The notes below the pieces were generated by a model that was not told the DNA's origin, made no database searches, and saw only the letters and a list, made by a program, of their open reading frames with translations. Shown one piece after another: positions 1 through 7,986 of a DNA stretch of 12,747 nt (position 1 is the stretch's first letter; each line of letters opens with the position of its first letter). The translations under genes were made by a program, and so were the position numbers. Where the stretch lies: contig CALKMS010000034.1 in assembly GCA_938091145.1 (NCBI GenBank), forward strand, positions 1 to 12,747, given 5' to 3'. The DNA is from an uncultured bacterium (GTDB lineage: Bacteria; Actinomycetota; Aquicultoria; SKW223; CALKMS01).

Positions 1-673
1 GACGCTCTATCCGACCAAAATCTCCTTTTTCATCTTTTCTGAATCTTACATAACCAAGTGCCTCATCCCCTTTCAAGTGATTGAAACCTGGCTTAATATT
101 AATATGGCTTTTTTTATCTACAAGACCTTTTTCGCAATATACATCGACACCTCCTAAAGCATCAACTATTTTCTTAAATCCTCGAAAATCAACTTCAGCG
201 TAATGATGAATTTGGATATTTAAGAAAGACTTAACAGTTTTAATCAATAAGGCCCGACCACCATAAGCATAAGAATGATTAATCTTTGTAAAACCATGAC
301 CTTCAACTTTTACCCTAGTATCCCGGGGAATTGAAATCAAAATTGCCCTCTTTTTAACGGGATCAAGCCGAGCAATAATAATTGTATCGGAGCGACCAAC
401 TTTAATTTTGCCCCGTGCATCAATACCAATTAACAACACATTAAAAGGCTTATAACGCTCGGCTTTGATGAGCAAACCCTTCCCAACATTATTATCTTTT
501 TCTCCAACCTTACTTTGAAAACGCCAGATTTTATAAGCGGCGTAAGCAGTTAAAGAAACAAACAAAATTAAAAAAGCCCCTAATAAACGATAAAGAACTC
601 TTCGAATTCGTCGAGGTTTTTTTCTTTGCTGCTCCACAAACCTTTTTAATTTTTCAATCTCTTTTTGGTTCAA
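1..673 (-). CDS. LytR-CpsA-Psr (LCP) family glycopolymer transferase, C-terminus cut by window edge
   Basis: LCP enzymes move lipid-linked anionic or other polymers from undecaprenyl pyrophosphate onto peptidoglycan, outside the membrane. The visible 224 codons show a basic cytoplasmic N-terminus (about residues 1-30), one membrane anchor (about 30-48) and then the LCP domain. Its hallmarks are NVLLIGIDARG near 78, RSDTIIIARLDP near 94, ISIPRDTRV near 113, KINHSYAYGG near 130, VDALGGVDV near 170 and GDFGRIER at the cut end. The Arg and Asp residues in the RSDT and PRDT motifs belong to the phosphate-binding pocket of the family. I chose a TTG start at 673 because GGAG sits six bases upstream; it overlaps the end of fabZ by 20 bases. 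A GTG at 637 would still keep the membrane anchor. The wecA-type gene upstream could make the lipid-linked substrate, which is an inference from context. The stop lies outside the window. Confidence 0.93.
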   Translation of the reverse strand, partial: MNQKEIEKLKRFVEQQRKKPRRIRRVLYRLLGAFLILFVSLTAYAAYKIWRFQSKVGEKDNNVGKGLLIKAERYKPFNVLLIGIDARGKIKVGRSDTIIIARLDPVKKRAILISIPRDTRVKVEGHGFTKINHSYAYGGRALLIKTVKSFLNIQIHHYAEVDFRGFKKIVDALGGVDVYCEKGLVDKKSHINIKPGFNHLKGDEALGYVRFRKDEKGDFGRIER

Positions 674-1109
674 CCGCTTCTCCAACCGCAAAAGTTAAAA
701 TAGCAGTTGTCACCACTTCTCCCCCCACTCGAGCCGTCCCTCGAGCTTTACCAATATTCCCCCTCATCTGTTCCATTTTTACTTCCAATTCAATCACATC
801 CTCAGGAAAAACGGGCTTACGAAAGCGCACTTTTTCCAAACCAGCAAAAAAAGGTATTTTACCTTTAAACTCGGGCATTGAAAGCAAAGCAACTGCACCC
901 GCTTGGGCCAAAGCCTCCACAATTATAACCCCCGGCACAATAGGATAAGAAGGAAAATGACCTTTTAAAATCCATTCATTCTTGGAAACGGGTAGCAAGC
1001 CAACTACTCTCTTGCCTGGCTCGAGCTCTCGAATCTCTTTGACAAAAAGAAATGGCGGCCGGTGAGGAATAATTTCTTTTATTTCTTCCTCATCAAGTGG
1101 TAGTTTCAT
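654..1109 (-). CDS. fabZ: 3-hydroxyacyl-[acyl-carrier-protein] dehydratase FabZ
   Basis: Dehydrates 3-hydroxyacyl-ACP to trans-2-enoyl-ACP in the cytoplasmic type II fatty acid elongation cycle. The protein has 151 residues, the usual FabZ length, and forms a single hot-dog fold. It shows the N-terminal IIPHRPPFLFVKEI segment (13-26) and the active-site stretch GHFPSYPIVPGVIIVEALAQ (50-69). By family knowledge His51 and Glu65 are the catalytic pair. FFAGLEKVRFRKPVFPED (87-104) is also typical. The ATG start is backed by GAGGAGG upstream, inside the end of murA, which overlaps fabZ by 17 bases. FabZ is often linked to lipid A genes in diderms, but no lpx gene is seen here and the next gene is an LCP protein, so housekeeping fatty acid synthesis is the simplest reading. 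Confidence 0.95.
   Translation of the reverse strand: MKLPLDEEEIKEIIPHRPPFLFVKEIRELEPGKRVVGLLPVSKNEWILKGHFPSYPIVPGVIIVEALAQAGAVALLSMPEFKGKIPFFAGLEKVRFRKPVFPEDVIELEVKMEQMRGNIGKARGTARVGGEVVTTAILTFAVGEAVEPKRD
680..683 (-). promoter_or_regulatory. Ribosome binding site deciding the LCP start
   Basis: GGAG on the minus strand, six bases before the TTG at 673, lies inside the end of fabZ. It favours the TTG start over the later GTG at 637 and implies translational coupling to fabZ. Confidence 0.5.
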
Positions 1110-2382
1110 TTGCCCATGCCTCCTCTTCTTTAAATTCTACTCTCTCAATCTGAGCGCCAAGTCTCCTCAGTTTTTCTTCGATGCTTTCATAGCCTCGATC
1201 AATGTGAGTAACATTTAGAACTTCCGAACTACCACGAGCTGCTAATGAAGCCAAAATTAAAGCCGCACCACCTCGCAAATCAGGAGCCATAGTTGGAGCG
1301 CCATAAAGCTCTTTAACTCCGTTGATAATTGCCCGATTACTTTTAACCTCGATGTTTGCTCCTAATCGATTAAGCTCATCGACATAGAGAAACCGATTTT
1401 CAAAAATGTTCTCGGTGACCACACTTATACCCTCAGCTAGACTCAACAAAGCAACAATTTGAGGTTGAAGATCAGTAGGAAAGCCTGGATAAGGAAAAGT
1501 AGCCACATCAATAGAGTTAGTGTAACCTTTGGAGCGAACCAATATGCCTTTTTCTTTCTTTTCAATTTCTAACCCAGCTTCCTCCAGTTTCATTAAAAAG
1601 AGTTCAAGGTGGCCAGGATTAGCGTTGGATACATATACTTCTCCCCCAGTTATAGCTCCGGCTAAAAGAAAAGTGCCCGCTTCAATCCGATCAGGTATGG
1701 CAGAGTATTCAACTCCTGACAAACAATCAACCCCTCTAATCACTAAAATCGACTCGCCAACACCTTCGATATCTGCTCCCATTGACTGAAGGAAATTGCA
1801 AAGATCAACAATTTCGGGCTCGCGAGCGGCATTATCAATCACTACTGTTTCCCCTTTAGCCAAAACCGCAGCCATAATAAGATTTTCTGTTGCTCCCACG
1901 CTAGGAAACTCTAAAAAAACCCGTCCTCCCTTAATTTTCTTTGCTGTCGCTTCAATATAACCACGATCTAACCTTATCTCTACCCCTAACTGCGAAAGAC
2001 CCTTCAAATGCAGATTTATTTTTCGGCGACCGATATTACACCCACCTGGCCTAGCCACTCGCGCTTTCCCAAAGCGACCCACCAGAGGACCGAGAACAAT
2101 TATTGAAGCCCGCATTAAGCTTACAAGTTCGTAAGGGGTCTCGAAATTATTTATCGAAGGCTTTATAAACAATTCATGATCCTGAAAGTCTACAAAAGCT
2201 CCTAAATGCTCCAACACTTCTTTCATAATAAAAACATCTCTAATTTTCGGGACATTTCGAATAACTGATGGCGTCTCAGCTAACAAGCTAGCCGCCATCA
2301 ACTTTAAGACGGAGTTTTTCGCCCCTCCAACCTGAACTTCACCTTTCAAACTTTTTCCGCCTTCAATAACAAACTTTCCCAT
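1093..2382 (-). CDS. murA: UDP-N-acetylglucosamine 1-carboxyvinyltransferase MurA
   Basis: Transfers enolpyruvate from phosphoenolpyruvate to UDP-GlcNAc, the first committed step of peptidoglycan synthesis, in the cytoplasm. The protein has 429 residues, slightly above the usual 417-420; the extra length is an acidic C-terminal tail (about 415-429). Lys22-Asn23 lie in GGAKNSVLKLMAASLL, the catalytic Cys115 in RPGGCNIGRRKINLHLKGL, and Asp303 in FPTDLQPQ. DLRGGAALILASLAARG (367-383) and IDRGYESIEEKLRRLGA near the end are also conserved. The intact Cys115 predicts fosfomycin sensitivity of the enzyme. The ATG start is preceded by AAGGGAG. It lies 53 bases after atpC, and the end overlaps fabZ. 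murA directly after the atp genes is a gene order known from several Gram-positive lineages. Confidence 0.97.
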   Translation of the reverse strand: MGKFVIEGGKSLKGEVQVGGAKNSVLKLMAASLLAETPSVIRNVPKIRDVFIMKEVLEHLGAFVDFQDHELFIKPSINNFETPYELVSLMRASIIVLGPLVGRFGKARVARPGGCNIGRRKINLHLKGLSQLGVEIRLDRGYIEATAKKIKGGRVFLEFPSVGATENLIMAAVLAKGETVVIDNAAREPEIVDLCNFLQSMGADIEGVGESILVIRGVDCLSGVEYSAIPDRIEAGTFLLAGAITGGEVYVSNANPGHLELFLMKLEEAGLEIEKKEKGILVRSKGYTNSIDVATFPYPGFPTDLQPQIVALLSLAEGISVVTENIFENRFLYVDELNRLGANIEVKSNRAIINGVKELYGAPTMAPDLRGGAALILASLAARGSSEVLNVTHIDRGYESIEEKLRRLGAQIERVEFKEEEAWANETTT

Positions 2383-2435
2383 ACCACTCCCTTAGATTAA
2401 TTGGAAGAGGTTTTAACGTCAAGAAAAGGTAAGTT

Positions 2436-2858
2436 TTAGCGAGGTTTCCGCGATGATACTTTTAACCTTAGAAGGGCTTTCTCCAAAGACCTTCGAGCTT
2501 TTTCAAGGTCCTCACTCGAAACCCCTTCTTCCGAAAGTTTTCTTTCGGCTTCTTCCCTGGCTTTTTTAGCCCTCTCTACATCAATCTGACTAGCAAGCTC
2601 AGCAGCTTCTGTAAGCACTGTGACTTTATCTTCCAAAACTTCAAGATACCCACCGTGAACGGCTATGTACTCTTGATTTTCGCCCTTCTTCACCCTGAGC
2701 TCACCGATTTTAAGTAGAGCAATCAAAGGGGTGTGTAAAGGTAAAATTCCGAATTCCCCATCAATACCAGTAGCCACCACCATATCAACTTCATCGGAAT
2801 AAACAACTTTTTCTGGTGTTATAACCTGGCAATAAAGTTTTCTCTGACTTGGATGCAC
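2436..2858 (-). CDS. atpC: F1Fo ATP synthase epsilon subunit
   Basis: Central-stalk subunit of F1 that couples gamma to the c-ring and can inhibit ATP hydrolysis. It has 140 residues, a normal length. The N-terminal beta-sandwich carries GEFGILPLHTPLIALLKIG (34-52) and the conserved HGGYLEVLEDKVTVL (68-82). The C-terminal third is charged and helical, consistent with the two-helix inhibitory domain. The start is GTG at 2858, immediately after the TAG of atpD with no spacer, with GAGG about eight bases upstream; this suggests coupling to the beta subunit. Confidence 0.96.
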   Translation of the reverse strand: MHPSQRKLYCQVITPEKVVYSDEVDMVVATGIDGEFGILPLHTPLIALLKIGELRVKKGENQEYIAVHGGYLEVLEDKVTVLTEAAELASQIDVERAKKAREEAERKLSEEGVSSEDLEKARRSLEKALLRLKVSSRKPR

Positions 2859-4274
2859 CTAAGAAACCTCAATAGTTTCCCTTAATTTTTCAGCCTGTTT
2901 CACCGCTTCTTCAATGGTCCCAACCATATAAAAAGCCTGCTCAGGAAGTTGATCCCATTTTCCATCGCAAATCTCTGCAAATCCTTTGATTGTGTCCTTC
3001 AAAGCAACATAAGCACCAGGCCGCCCTGTAAACTGCTCAGCCACAAAGAAAGGTTGTGACAAAAATCGCTGAATCTTTCGCGCTCTCTGAACTATTACCT
3101 TATCTTCTTCTGAAAGTTCATCCATACCCAAAATTGCAATTATATCTTGAAGGTCTTTGTAACGCTGAAGTATTTGTTGAACTCTCCGAGCCACCCGATA
3201 GTGTTCAGCACCAATAAAAGAGGGATCGAGCACCCGCGAAGTCGAATCAAGCGGGTCAACAGCAGGATAAATACCGAGCTCAGCTATCTGTCGAGAAAGA
3301 ACAGTAGTGGCATCAAGATGAGTGAAGGTTGTAGCCGGAGCAGGATCAGTCAAATCATCAGCTGGAACATAGATTGCCTGAACAGAAGTTATTGAACCTT
3401 TGCGAGTTGAGGTAATTCTCTCTTGTAGTTCGCCCATTTCAGTACTTAACGTAGGCTGGTAACCAACAGCTGAAGGCATGCGACCAAGCAAAGCGGAAAC
3501 TTCTGAACCAGCTTGAACAAATCGGAAAATGTTATCAATAAAAAGCAAAACATCTTGACCCTGATCACGAAAGTATTCAGCCATTGTAAGAGCGGTTAAA
3601 CCAACCCGGAGACGAGCTCCTGGTGGCTCATTCATTTGCCCGAACACCATCACCGTTTTATCAATAACCCCAGATTCCTTCATTTCTACCCAGAGATCAT
3701 TGCCTTCTCGGGTTCTCTCGCCAACCCCAGCAAACGCCGAAACACCACCATGCTTAACAGCAATGTTGTGGATAAGTTCCATTATTATCACTGTTTTTCC
3801 TACACCAGCCCCTCCAAAAAGGCCAACTTTTCCTCCCTTAACGTAAGGAGCCAAAAGATCAATTACCTTTATCCCGGTCTCAAAAATTTGAGTTGTAGGC
3901 TCCAGTTCTTCAAAAGCTGGCGGATCTTGATGAATTGGTCTTTTTTCCTTAGCCTTTACTTCACCCAACTCGTCAATTGGTTCGCCAAAAACATTAAAAA
4001 CTCTACCAAGCGTCTCTGGTCCAACTGGCACTGCAATAGGCTGGCCGGTATCAACCACCTTCATACCCCGAATCAAACCATCAGTAGAAGTCAACGCTAC
4101 AGAGCGAACAATGTTTCCCTCGAGCTGCTGTTGAACCTCACAAATAACTCGGATGCGGCCGGCAGGGGTTTCCTCATCAATTAATAAAGCATTATAAATT
4201 GGGGGAAGTTCATCCGCCCGAAACTCAACATCCACAACCGGACCTATTACTTGAACAACTTTGCCTATTCCCAA
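2859..4274 (-). CDS. atpD: F1Fo ATP synthase beta subunit
   Basis: Catalytic subunit of F1 that makes ATP from ADP and phosphate. In the 471-residue form the P-loop GGAGVGKT is at 154-161, the catalytic-glutamate segment GERTREGND at 185-193, Walker B VLLFIDNIFRF at about 242-252, PAVDPLDSTS at about 337-346, and an intact DELSEED loop in the C-terminal domain. I set the start at the TTG at 4274. A full GAGGTG Shine-Dalgarno lies six bases upstream, and the product then begins GIGKVVQVIGPVVDV as in other beta subunits. A longer frame from a TTG at 4301 adds nine residues but has no ribosome site and would overlap atpG by 26 bases. The gene lies one base after the atpG stop and abuts atpC. Confidence 0.97.
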   Translation of the reverse strand: MGIGKVVQVIGPVVDVEFRADELPPIYNALLIDEETPAGRIRVICEVQQQLEGNIVRSVALTSTDGLIRGMKVVDTGQPIAVPVGPETLGRVFNVFGEPIDELGEVKAKEKRPIHQDPPAFEELEPTTQIFETGIKVIDLLAPYVKGGKVGLFGGAGVGKTVIIMELIHNIAVKHGGVSAFAGVGERTREGNDLWVEMKESGVIDKTVMVFGQMNEPPGARLRVGLTALTMAEYFRDQGQDVLLFIDNIFRFVQAGSEVSALLGRMPSAVGYQPTLSTEMGELQERITSTRKGSITSVQAIYVPADDLTDPAPATTFTHLDATTVLSRQIAELGIYPAVDPLDSTSRVLDPSFIGAEHYRVARRVQQILQRYKDLQDIIAILGMDELSEEDKVIVQRARKIQRFLSQPFFVAEQFTGRPGAYVALKDTIKGFAEICDGKWDQLPEQAFYMVGTIEEAVKQAEKLRETIEVS

Positions 4275-4275
4275 G

Positions 4276-5166
4276 TTAACCACCTCTCTTCCTTTCTTCA
4301 ATATATTTTATGGCTTCAGCGCAGGTTGAAATCTCAGCTATTTCTTGCGTAATTTGAGCCTGCCTCGCCTTATTAAAAGCCAGTGTTAAACTTTTGATCA
4401 TTTCCTCAGCATTGTCAGTTGCATTTTTCATTGCCAGCCGGCGAGCTGCCTGTTCGCTGGCTGCTGATTCCAGACAAGCACGAAAAACCAAAGTCTCAAT
4501 ATAGATTGGCAAAAGGGAAGAAAGCACTTCTTCCGCTTTAGGTTCGAAAAGAAATTCAGTCCGAGCCTCTCTTTTTTCCTCTGCTTCAGCTTCTCCAATT
4601 GGGAGCAAGCGGTACTCAATAGGCCGCTGTTCAGAAAGAGACTTGAAATGATTGAAAACTAAAATGACTCTATCAGCCTTCCACTGAACATACTCATCAA
4701 TCAAAAAATCAGCTACCTCCTTGACCTCAAAATAGGAAGGTTCTTCTCCAAAAACAAATTCCTTATAAGGATTGGGACCGGCAAAACGGTAATAGTTGAT
4801 TCCTTTCCGACCAACCACCCCTAATTTGGTTTCCAGACCTGCTTCCTTTTCCCTTTTTAAGATTAAATCGGTCTTTTTTATAAGATTGGAGTTAAATGAA
4901 CCGCAAAGACCACGATTCGAAGTTATCAACAAAAGAAGTGATTTTTTTGGTGGTTCGTGCTTTTCGAGCAAAGGGTGAGTAAAATCAGTGGTAAAAGCTG
5001 AAACATCTTCCAAGAGTTCAACCATTTTTAAAGCATAGGGCCGGGCAGCTTCTATCCTAGCTTGGGCCTTTTTGATTTTAGCCGCTGCCACCATTTCCAT
5101 CGTTTTAGTTATTTGTTGAGTACTTTGAACACTTTTTATCCTTCTCCTAATCTGACGAGCTTTCAA
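4276..5166 (-). CDS. atpG: F1Fo ATP synthase gamma subunit
   Basis: Rotor shaft of F1, a long antiparallel coiled coil inside the alpha3beta3 ring. It has 296 residues, normal for the family. The N-terminal helix has the classic IRRRIKSVQSTQQITKTMEM run (from residue 6), followed by VAAAKIKKAQ. The C-terminal helix carries FNKARQAQITQEIAEI near 263-278. The middle Rossmann-like domain includes LLLITSNRGLCGSFN (78-92). The start codon is TTG at 5166, with AGGAG six bases upstream and nine bases after the atpA stop. Confidence 0.96.
   Translation of the reverse strand: MKARQIRRRIKSVQSTQQITKTMEMVAAAKIKKAQARIEAARPYALKMVELLEDVSAFTTDFTHPLLEKHEPPKKSLLLLITSNRGLCGSFNSNLIKKTDLILKREKEAGLETKLGVVGRKGINYYRFAGPNPYKEFVFGEEPSYFEVKEVADFLIDEYVQWKADRVILVFNHFKSLSEQRPIEYRLLPIGEAEAEEKREARTEFLFEPKAEEVLSSLLPIYIETLVFRACLESAASEQAARRLAMKNATDNAEEMIKSLTLAFNKARQAQITQEIAEISTCAEAIKYIEERKRGG
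4281..4286 (-). promoter_or_regulatory. Ribosome binding site deciding the atpD start
   Basis: GAGGTG on the minus strand, inside the last codons of atpG, is fully complementary to the 16S anti-Shine-Dalgarno and lies six bases before the TTG at 4274. It supports the shorter atpD start. Confidence 0.65.
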
Positions 5167-5175
5167 CTGACTCTC

Positions 5176-6687
5176 CTAAGCAAAACTTTGTTTAAACTCT
5201 TTGATCGCTTTAACTAATTCCTTTTCCAGATCTTCGCTCAAAACCTTCTCTTTTTCGATCCTTTCCAAAATCGCTGGATAAGCTGTTTCAATAAATTGAA
5301 GAAAAGCCTCTTCAAACTCTTTCACTCTTTCCACTGGTATGTCATCAAGATATCCGTGGGTACCAGTGTAAATTGAGACTACTTGTTTACTAACCGGCAT
5401 TGGTTGATAGCGCGGTTGTTTTAAAAGCTCAATCATTCTCCGCCCCCGTTCAATCTGAGCTTGAGTTGCTTTATCAAGTTCGGTCCCTAATTGGGCAAAA
5501 GCTTCAAGTTCCCGATATTGAGCAAGGTCAAGGCGTAATTTACCTGCAACCTGTTTCATCGCTTTAATTTGAGCCGCCCCCCCAACTCGAGAAACGGATA
5601 TACCGACATTAATAGCAGGCCGAATGCCCGCATAAAAAAGATCAGACTCAAGATAGATTTGACCATCAGTAATTGAAATTACATTGGTAGGAATATAAGC
5701 CGAGACATCGCCAGCCTGAGTTTCAATGATCGGTAAAGCAGTAAGAGATCCGCCACCGCGAGCATTGCTCAACTTAGCTGCCCTTTCCAATAAACGGGAG
5801 TGAAGATAAAAAACATCTCCGGGATAGGCCTCACGCCCCGGGGGCCGGCGCAGTAGTAAAGAAAGCTGTCGATAAGCAACTGCGTGCTTGGAAAGGTCAT
5901 CGTAGATCACTAAGGCATGCTTTCCTTGATACATAAAGTGTTCAGCCATAGCACAACCAGCGTAAGGAGCAAGATACTGAAGGGGTGCGGGTGAGCTCGC
6001 CGGAGCGTTAACCACGATTGTGTATTCCATAGCCCCATATTTCTCCAAAGTTTCAACCACCTGGGCAACCGTAGAGGCTTTCTGGCCAATAGCTACATAA
6101 ACACAAATAACATCCCCGCCTCGTTGATTGATTATTGTATCTATTGCAATGGCTGTCTTCCCCGTTTGACGGTCGCCAATTATCAGCTCCCTTTGCCCTC
6201 TTCCAATAGGAATCATGGCATCAATTGCTTTTATGCCTGTCTGCAATGGCTCATTTACTTTCTGGCGGTCAACCACCCCGGGGGCTTTAAACTCAACCGG
6301 ACGATAACTTTCAGGTGTGATCGGCCCGCGCCCGTCAAGCGGTTGCCCCAAAGGATTAACTGTTCGCCCAATAAGAGCCTCGCCTACCGGAACTTGAAGG
6401 ATTTTACCAGTAGACTTGACAATGTCACCTTCTTTTACGGAAGTTTCTTCACTTAAAAGAACAGCTCCAATCTCCCTTTGTTCTAAATTTAAAGCCAGTC
6501 CATACACCCCGCCGGGGAACTCCAGCATTTCCCCAGCCATTGCTCCTTCCAGGCCAACAATTCGAGCTATTCCATCGCCAACCTCAATTACCTCCCCAAC
6601 TTCGACTACTTGAGGCTCAGCTTTCAGACCGCCAAGCTCTTCTCTTAGCAGTTTTTCGATCTCTTTAGGTTCAATCTTTATTTCCAT
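5176..6687 (-). CDS. atpA: F1Fo ATP synthase alpha subunit
   Basis: Non-catalytic nucleotide-binding subunit of the F1 hexamer. It has 503 residues, the usual length. It shows the P-loop GDRQTGKT (171-178), VIYDDLSKHAVAYRQLSLLL (260-279), RRPPGREAYPGDVFYLHSRL (280-299) and the alpha/beta signature PAINVGISVSRVGG (357-370). Arg367 in that signature corresponds to the arginine finger reaching the beta catalytic site, from family knowledge. The ATG start is preceded by a strong AGGAGG. It lies 11 bases after atpH and nine before atpG. Confidence 0.97.
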   Translation of the reverse strand: MEIKIEPKEIEKLLREELGGLKAEPQVVEVGEVIEVGDGIARIVGLEGAMAGEMLEFPGGVYGLALNLEQREIGAVLLSEETSVKEGDIVKSTGKILQVPVGEALIGRTVNPLGQPLDGRGPITPESYRPVEFKAPGVVDRQKVNEPLQTGIKAIDAMIPIGRGQRELIIGDRQTGKTAIAIDTIINQRGGDVICVYVAIGQKASTVAQVVETLEKYGAMEYTIVVNAPASSPAPLQYLAPYAGCAMAEHFMYQGKHALVIYDDLSKHAVAYRQLSLLLRRPPGREAYPGDVFYLHSRLLERAAKLSNARGGGSLTALPIIETQAGDVSAYIPTNVISITDGQIYLESDLFYAGIRPAINVGISVSRVGGAAQIKAMKQVAGKLRLDLAQYRELEAFAQLGTELDKATQAQIERGRRMIELLKQPRYQPMPVSKQVVSIYTGTHGYLDDIPVERVKEFEEAFLQFIETAYPAILERIEKEKVLSEDLEKELVKAIKEFKQSFA

Positions 6688-6698
6688 TCTCCTACCTC

Positions 6699-7238
6699 CT
6701 AATCTTTGGAAGCAAAAGTCAACCTAGCTTCGTTTAGCCGAGTCTTTAAACTACCATCTATCAACTGATCACCAACTCGAATGATTATGCCACCCAAAAT
6801 CTCTTCATCTACCCGGCATTTTAAAGCAACTTCCTTACCAGTGGCTTCCGACAAAACAGTAGAAATCTTCGTTTTCAAATCGTCATCAAGAGGTCGAGAG
6901 GTTACAACTTCAGCTGTTAATCTATTTTCTTTTTCATGTCTAATTTGGGCATATTCCTTAACAACCAAGGGCAAGCTTTCAATCAAGCCATTTTCAATCA
7001 ACAAAATCAAAAATCCAAAAGTTAAATCTGACAATTTTCCGCGAAAGGCTCGGGAAAAAACTTGCAACTTCTTTTCCGGCAATACTTTGTTACTAACCAG
7101 AGCTTCTTTTAAATCAGGAAGAGAATTCAACATGTTAGCAACTTCCTGAAGCTCTGTTTCAAGCTGGAGTGTATCCTTACCTTCAGAAAGCTCCCAGAAA
7201 GCTCGAGCTGCCTTTAGAGCTTCAGTTTCAGTTTTCAT
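6699..7238 (-). CDS. atpH: F1Fo ATP synthase delta subunit
   Basis: Peripheral-stalk cap (OSCP equivalent) linking subunit b to the top of the alpha3beta3 ring. It has 179 residues, the typical length. The N-terminal helical domain is divergent (LKAARAFWELSEG replaces the usual tyrosine-alanine pattern). The C-terminal family motif is clear: EEILGGIIIRVGDQLIDGSL near 145-164, then KTRLNEARLTF. The ATG start overlaps the atpF stop by 11 bases, with AGGAAGGTG upstream inside atpF. Confidence 0.93.
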   Translation of the reverse strand: MKTETEALKAARAFWELSEGKDTLQLETELQEVANMLNSLPDLKEALVSNKVLPEKKLQVFSRAFRGKLSDLTFGFLILLIENGLIESLPLVVKEYAQIRHEKENRLTAEVVTSRPLDDDLKTKISTVLSEATGKEVALKCRVDEEILGGIIIRVGDQLIDGSLKTRLNEARLTFASKD

Positions 7239-7725
7239 TTAAATTTTTCACCTTCCTGAGTGTCTCTTCGATCAACTTTCGGTTGTCTTCCAAAGTAAGA
7301 TTCTTGGCCAACAAGCGAGAAGCAATGATCAATGCCAAATCACCAGTTTTTTGCTGAAGTTCTTTAAAAGCTTTCTCTTTTTCCCTAATAATTTCCGCTT
7401 GAGCCTTCTCAATAATCTTTTGAGCCTCTTCCTGAGCTTTTTTAATCATCTCTTCCTTTGCGCTTTCTCCTAACTTCCTTCCTTGCTCAACAATAGCTTG
7501 AGCTTCTCTTTTTGCTTCCTCAAGTTGCTTTTTATACTCAGCCATCAGTCTTTCCGCTTCTGCTCTGGTTTCTTCCGCTCTCCTTAAAGATTCATCGATT
7601 TTCCTTTCCCTCTCCTCCAAAATCTTAACAATTGACGGAAAAACAAAACGCGAAAGTAAGAAAAAAAGCAGTAAAAAAGCTATAATCGACCAAGCTGCCT
7701 GGTTAATTGTTGGTATAACTTCCAC
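7228..7725 (-). CDS. atpF: F1Fo ATP synthase b subunit
   Basis: Peripheral-stalk subunit. A single N-terminal membrane helix (about residues 9-27) is followed by a long charged coiled coil rich in Glu, Lys, Ala and Gln (about 35-130) that reaches subunit delta. It has 165 residues, the usual length. FPSIVKILEERERKIDESL (29-47) is the typical junction between membrane helix and stalk. Only one b-type gene is present, so the stalk is probably a homodimer. The start is GTG at 7725, with AGGAG about eight bases upstream and 11 bases after the atpE stop. Confidence 0.96.
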   Translation of the reverse strand: MEVIPTINQAAWSIIAFLLLFFLLSRFVFPSIVKILEERERKIDESLRRAEETRAEAERLMAEYKKQLEEAKREAQAIVEQGRKLGESAKEEMIKKAQEEAQKIIEKAQAEIIREKEKAFKELQQKTGDLALIIASRLLAKNLTLEDNRKLIEETLRKVKNLNEN

Positions 7726-7736
7726 TTTTTCGTCTC

Positions 7737-7961
7737 CTATTTGCCAGAAAGGATAAAAGCAATTACCAATGCATAAAGAGCAACCGCCTCAGCAAAAGCC
7801 AGACCGATGAACATAGCTGTCCTAATCATACCTCCAGCTTCTGGCTGTCTGGCCATTGCCTCCTGAGACTTTGCAACCAGCAGACCAATGCCAATCCCCG
7901 GTCCAAAAGCTCCCAAACCGATTGCCAAGCCGGCCGCCAAGTACGCCAATCCCTTTTCCAT
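7737..7961 (-). CDS. atpE: F1Fo ATP synthase c subunit (proteolipid, proton-type residues)
   Basis: Forms the membrane rotor ring. It is a 74-residue hairpin of two membrane helices (about 5-30 and 47-71) joined by the polar loop ARQPEAGG (37-44). Helix 1 has the glycine-rich GAFGPGIGIG pattern. The ion-carrying carboxylate is Glu58 in GLAFAEAVALY. Positions that bind Na+ in sodium-type rings (Gln in helix 1, Ser/Thr after the Glu) are Ile25, Ala59 and Val60 here, so proton coupling is inferred. The ATG has GGAGGTG upstream, and the 25-base gap after atpB carries this strong ribosome site, consistent with the high copy number needed for the ring. Confidence 0.97.
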   Translation of the reverse strand: MEKGLAYLAAGLAIGLGAFGPGIGIGLLVAKSQEAMARQPEAGGMIRTAMFIGLAFAEAVALYALVIAFILSGK

Positions 7962-7986
7962 TCAACACACCTCCATTAAAAATTAA

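Noticed and set aside
2394..2422. Possible promoter between atpC and murA (TTGACG, 17-base spacer, TAATCT)
   Set aside because: The -10 matches poorly, and transcription would begin within the murA ribosome site, leaving about four leader bases. murA is better explained by read-through from atpC.
3636..4184. Long plus-strand open frame antisense to atpD
   Set aside because: It lies wholly within the strongly conserved beta subunit gene; the peptide is low in recognisable features and has no ribosome site. A shadow frame.
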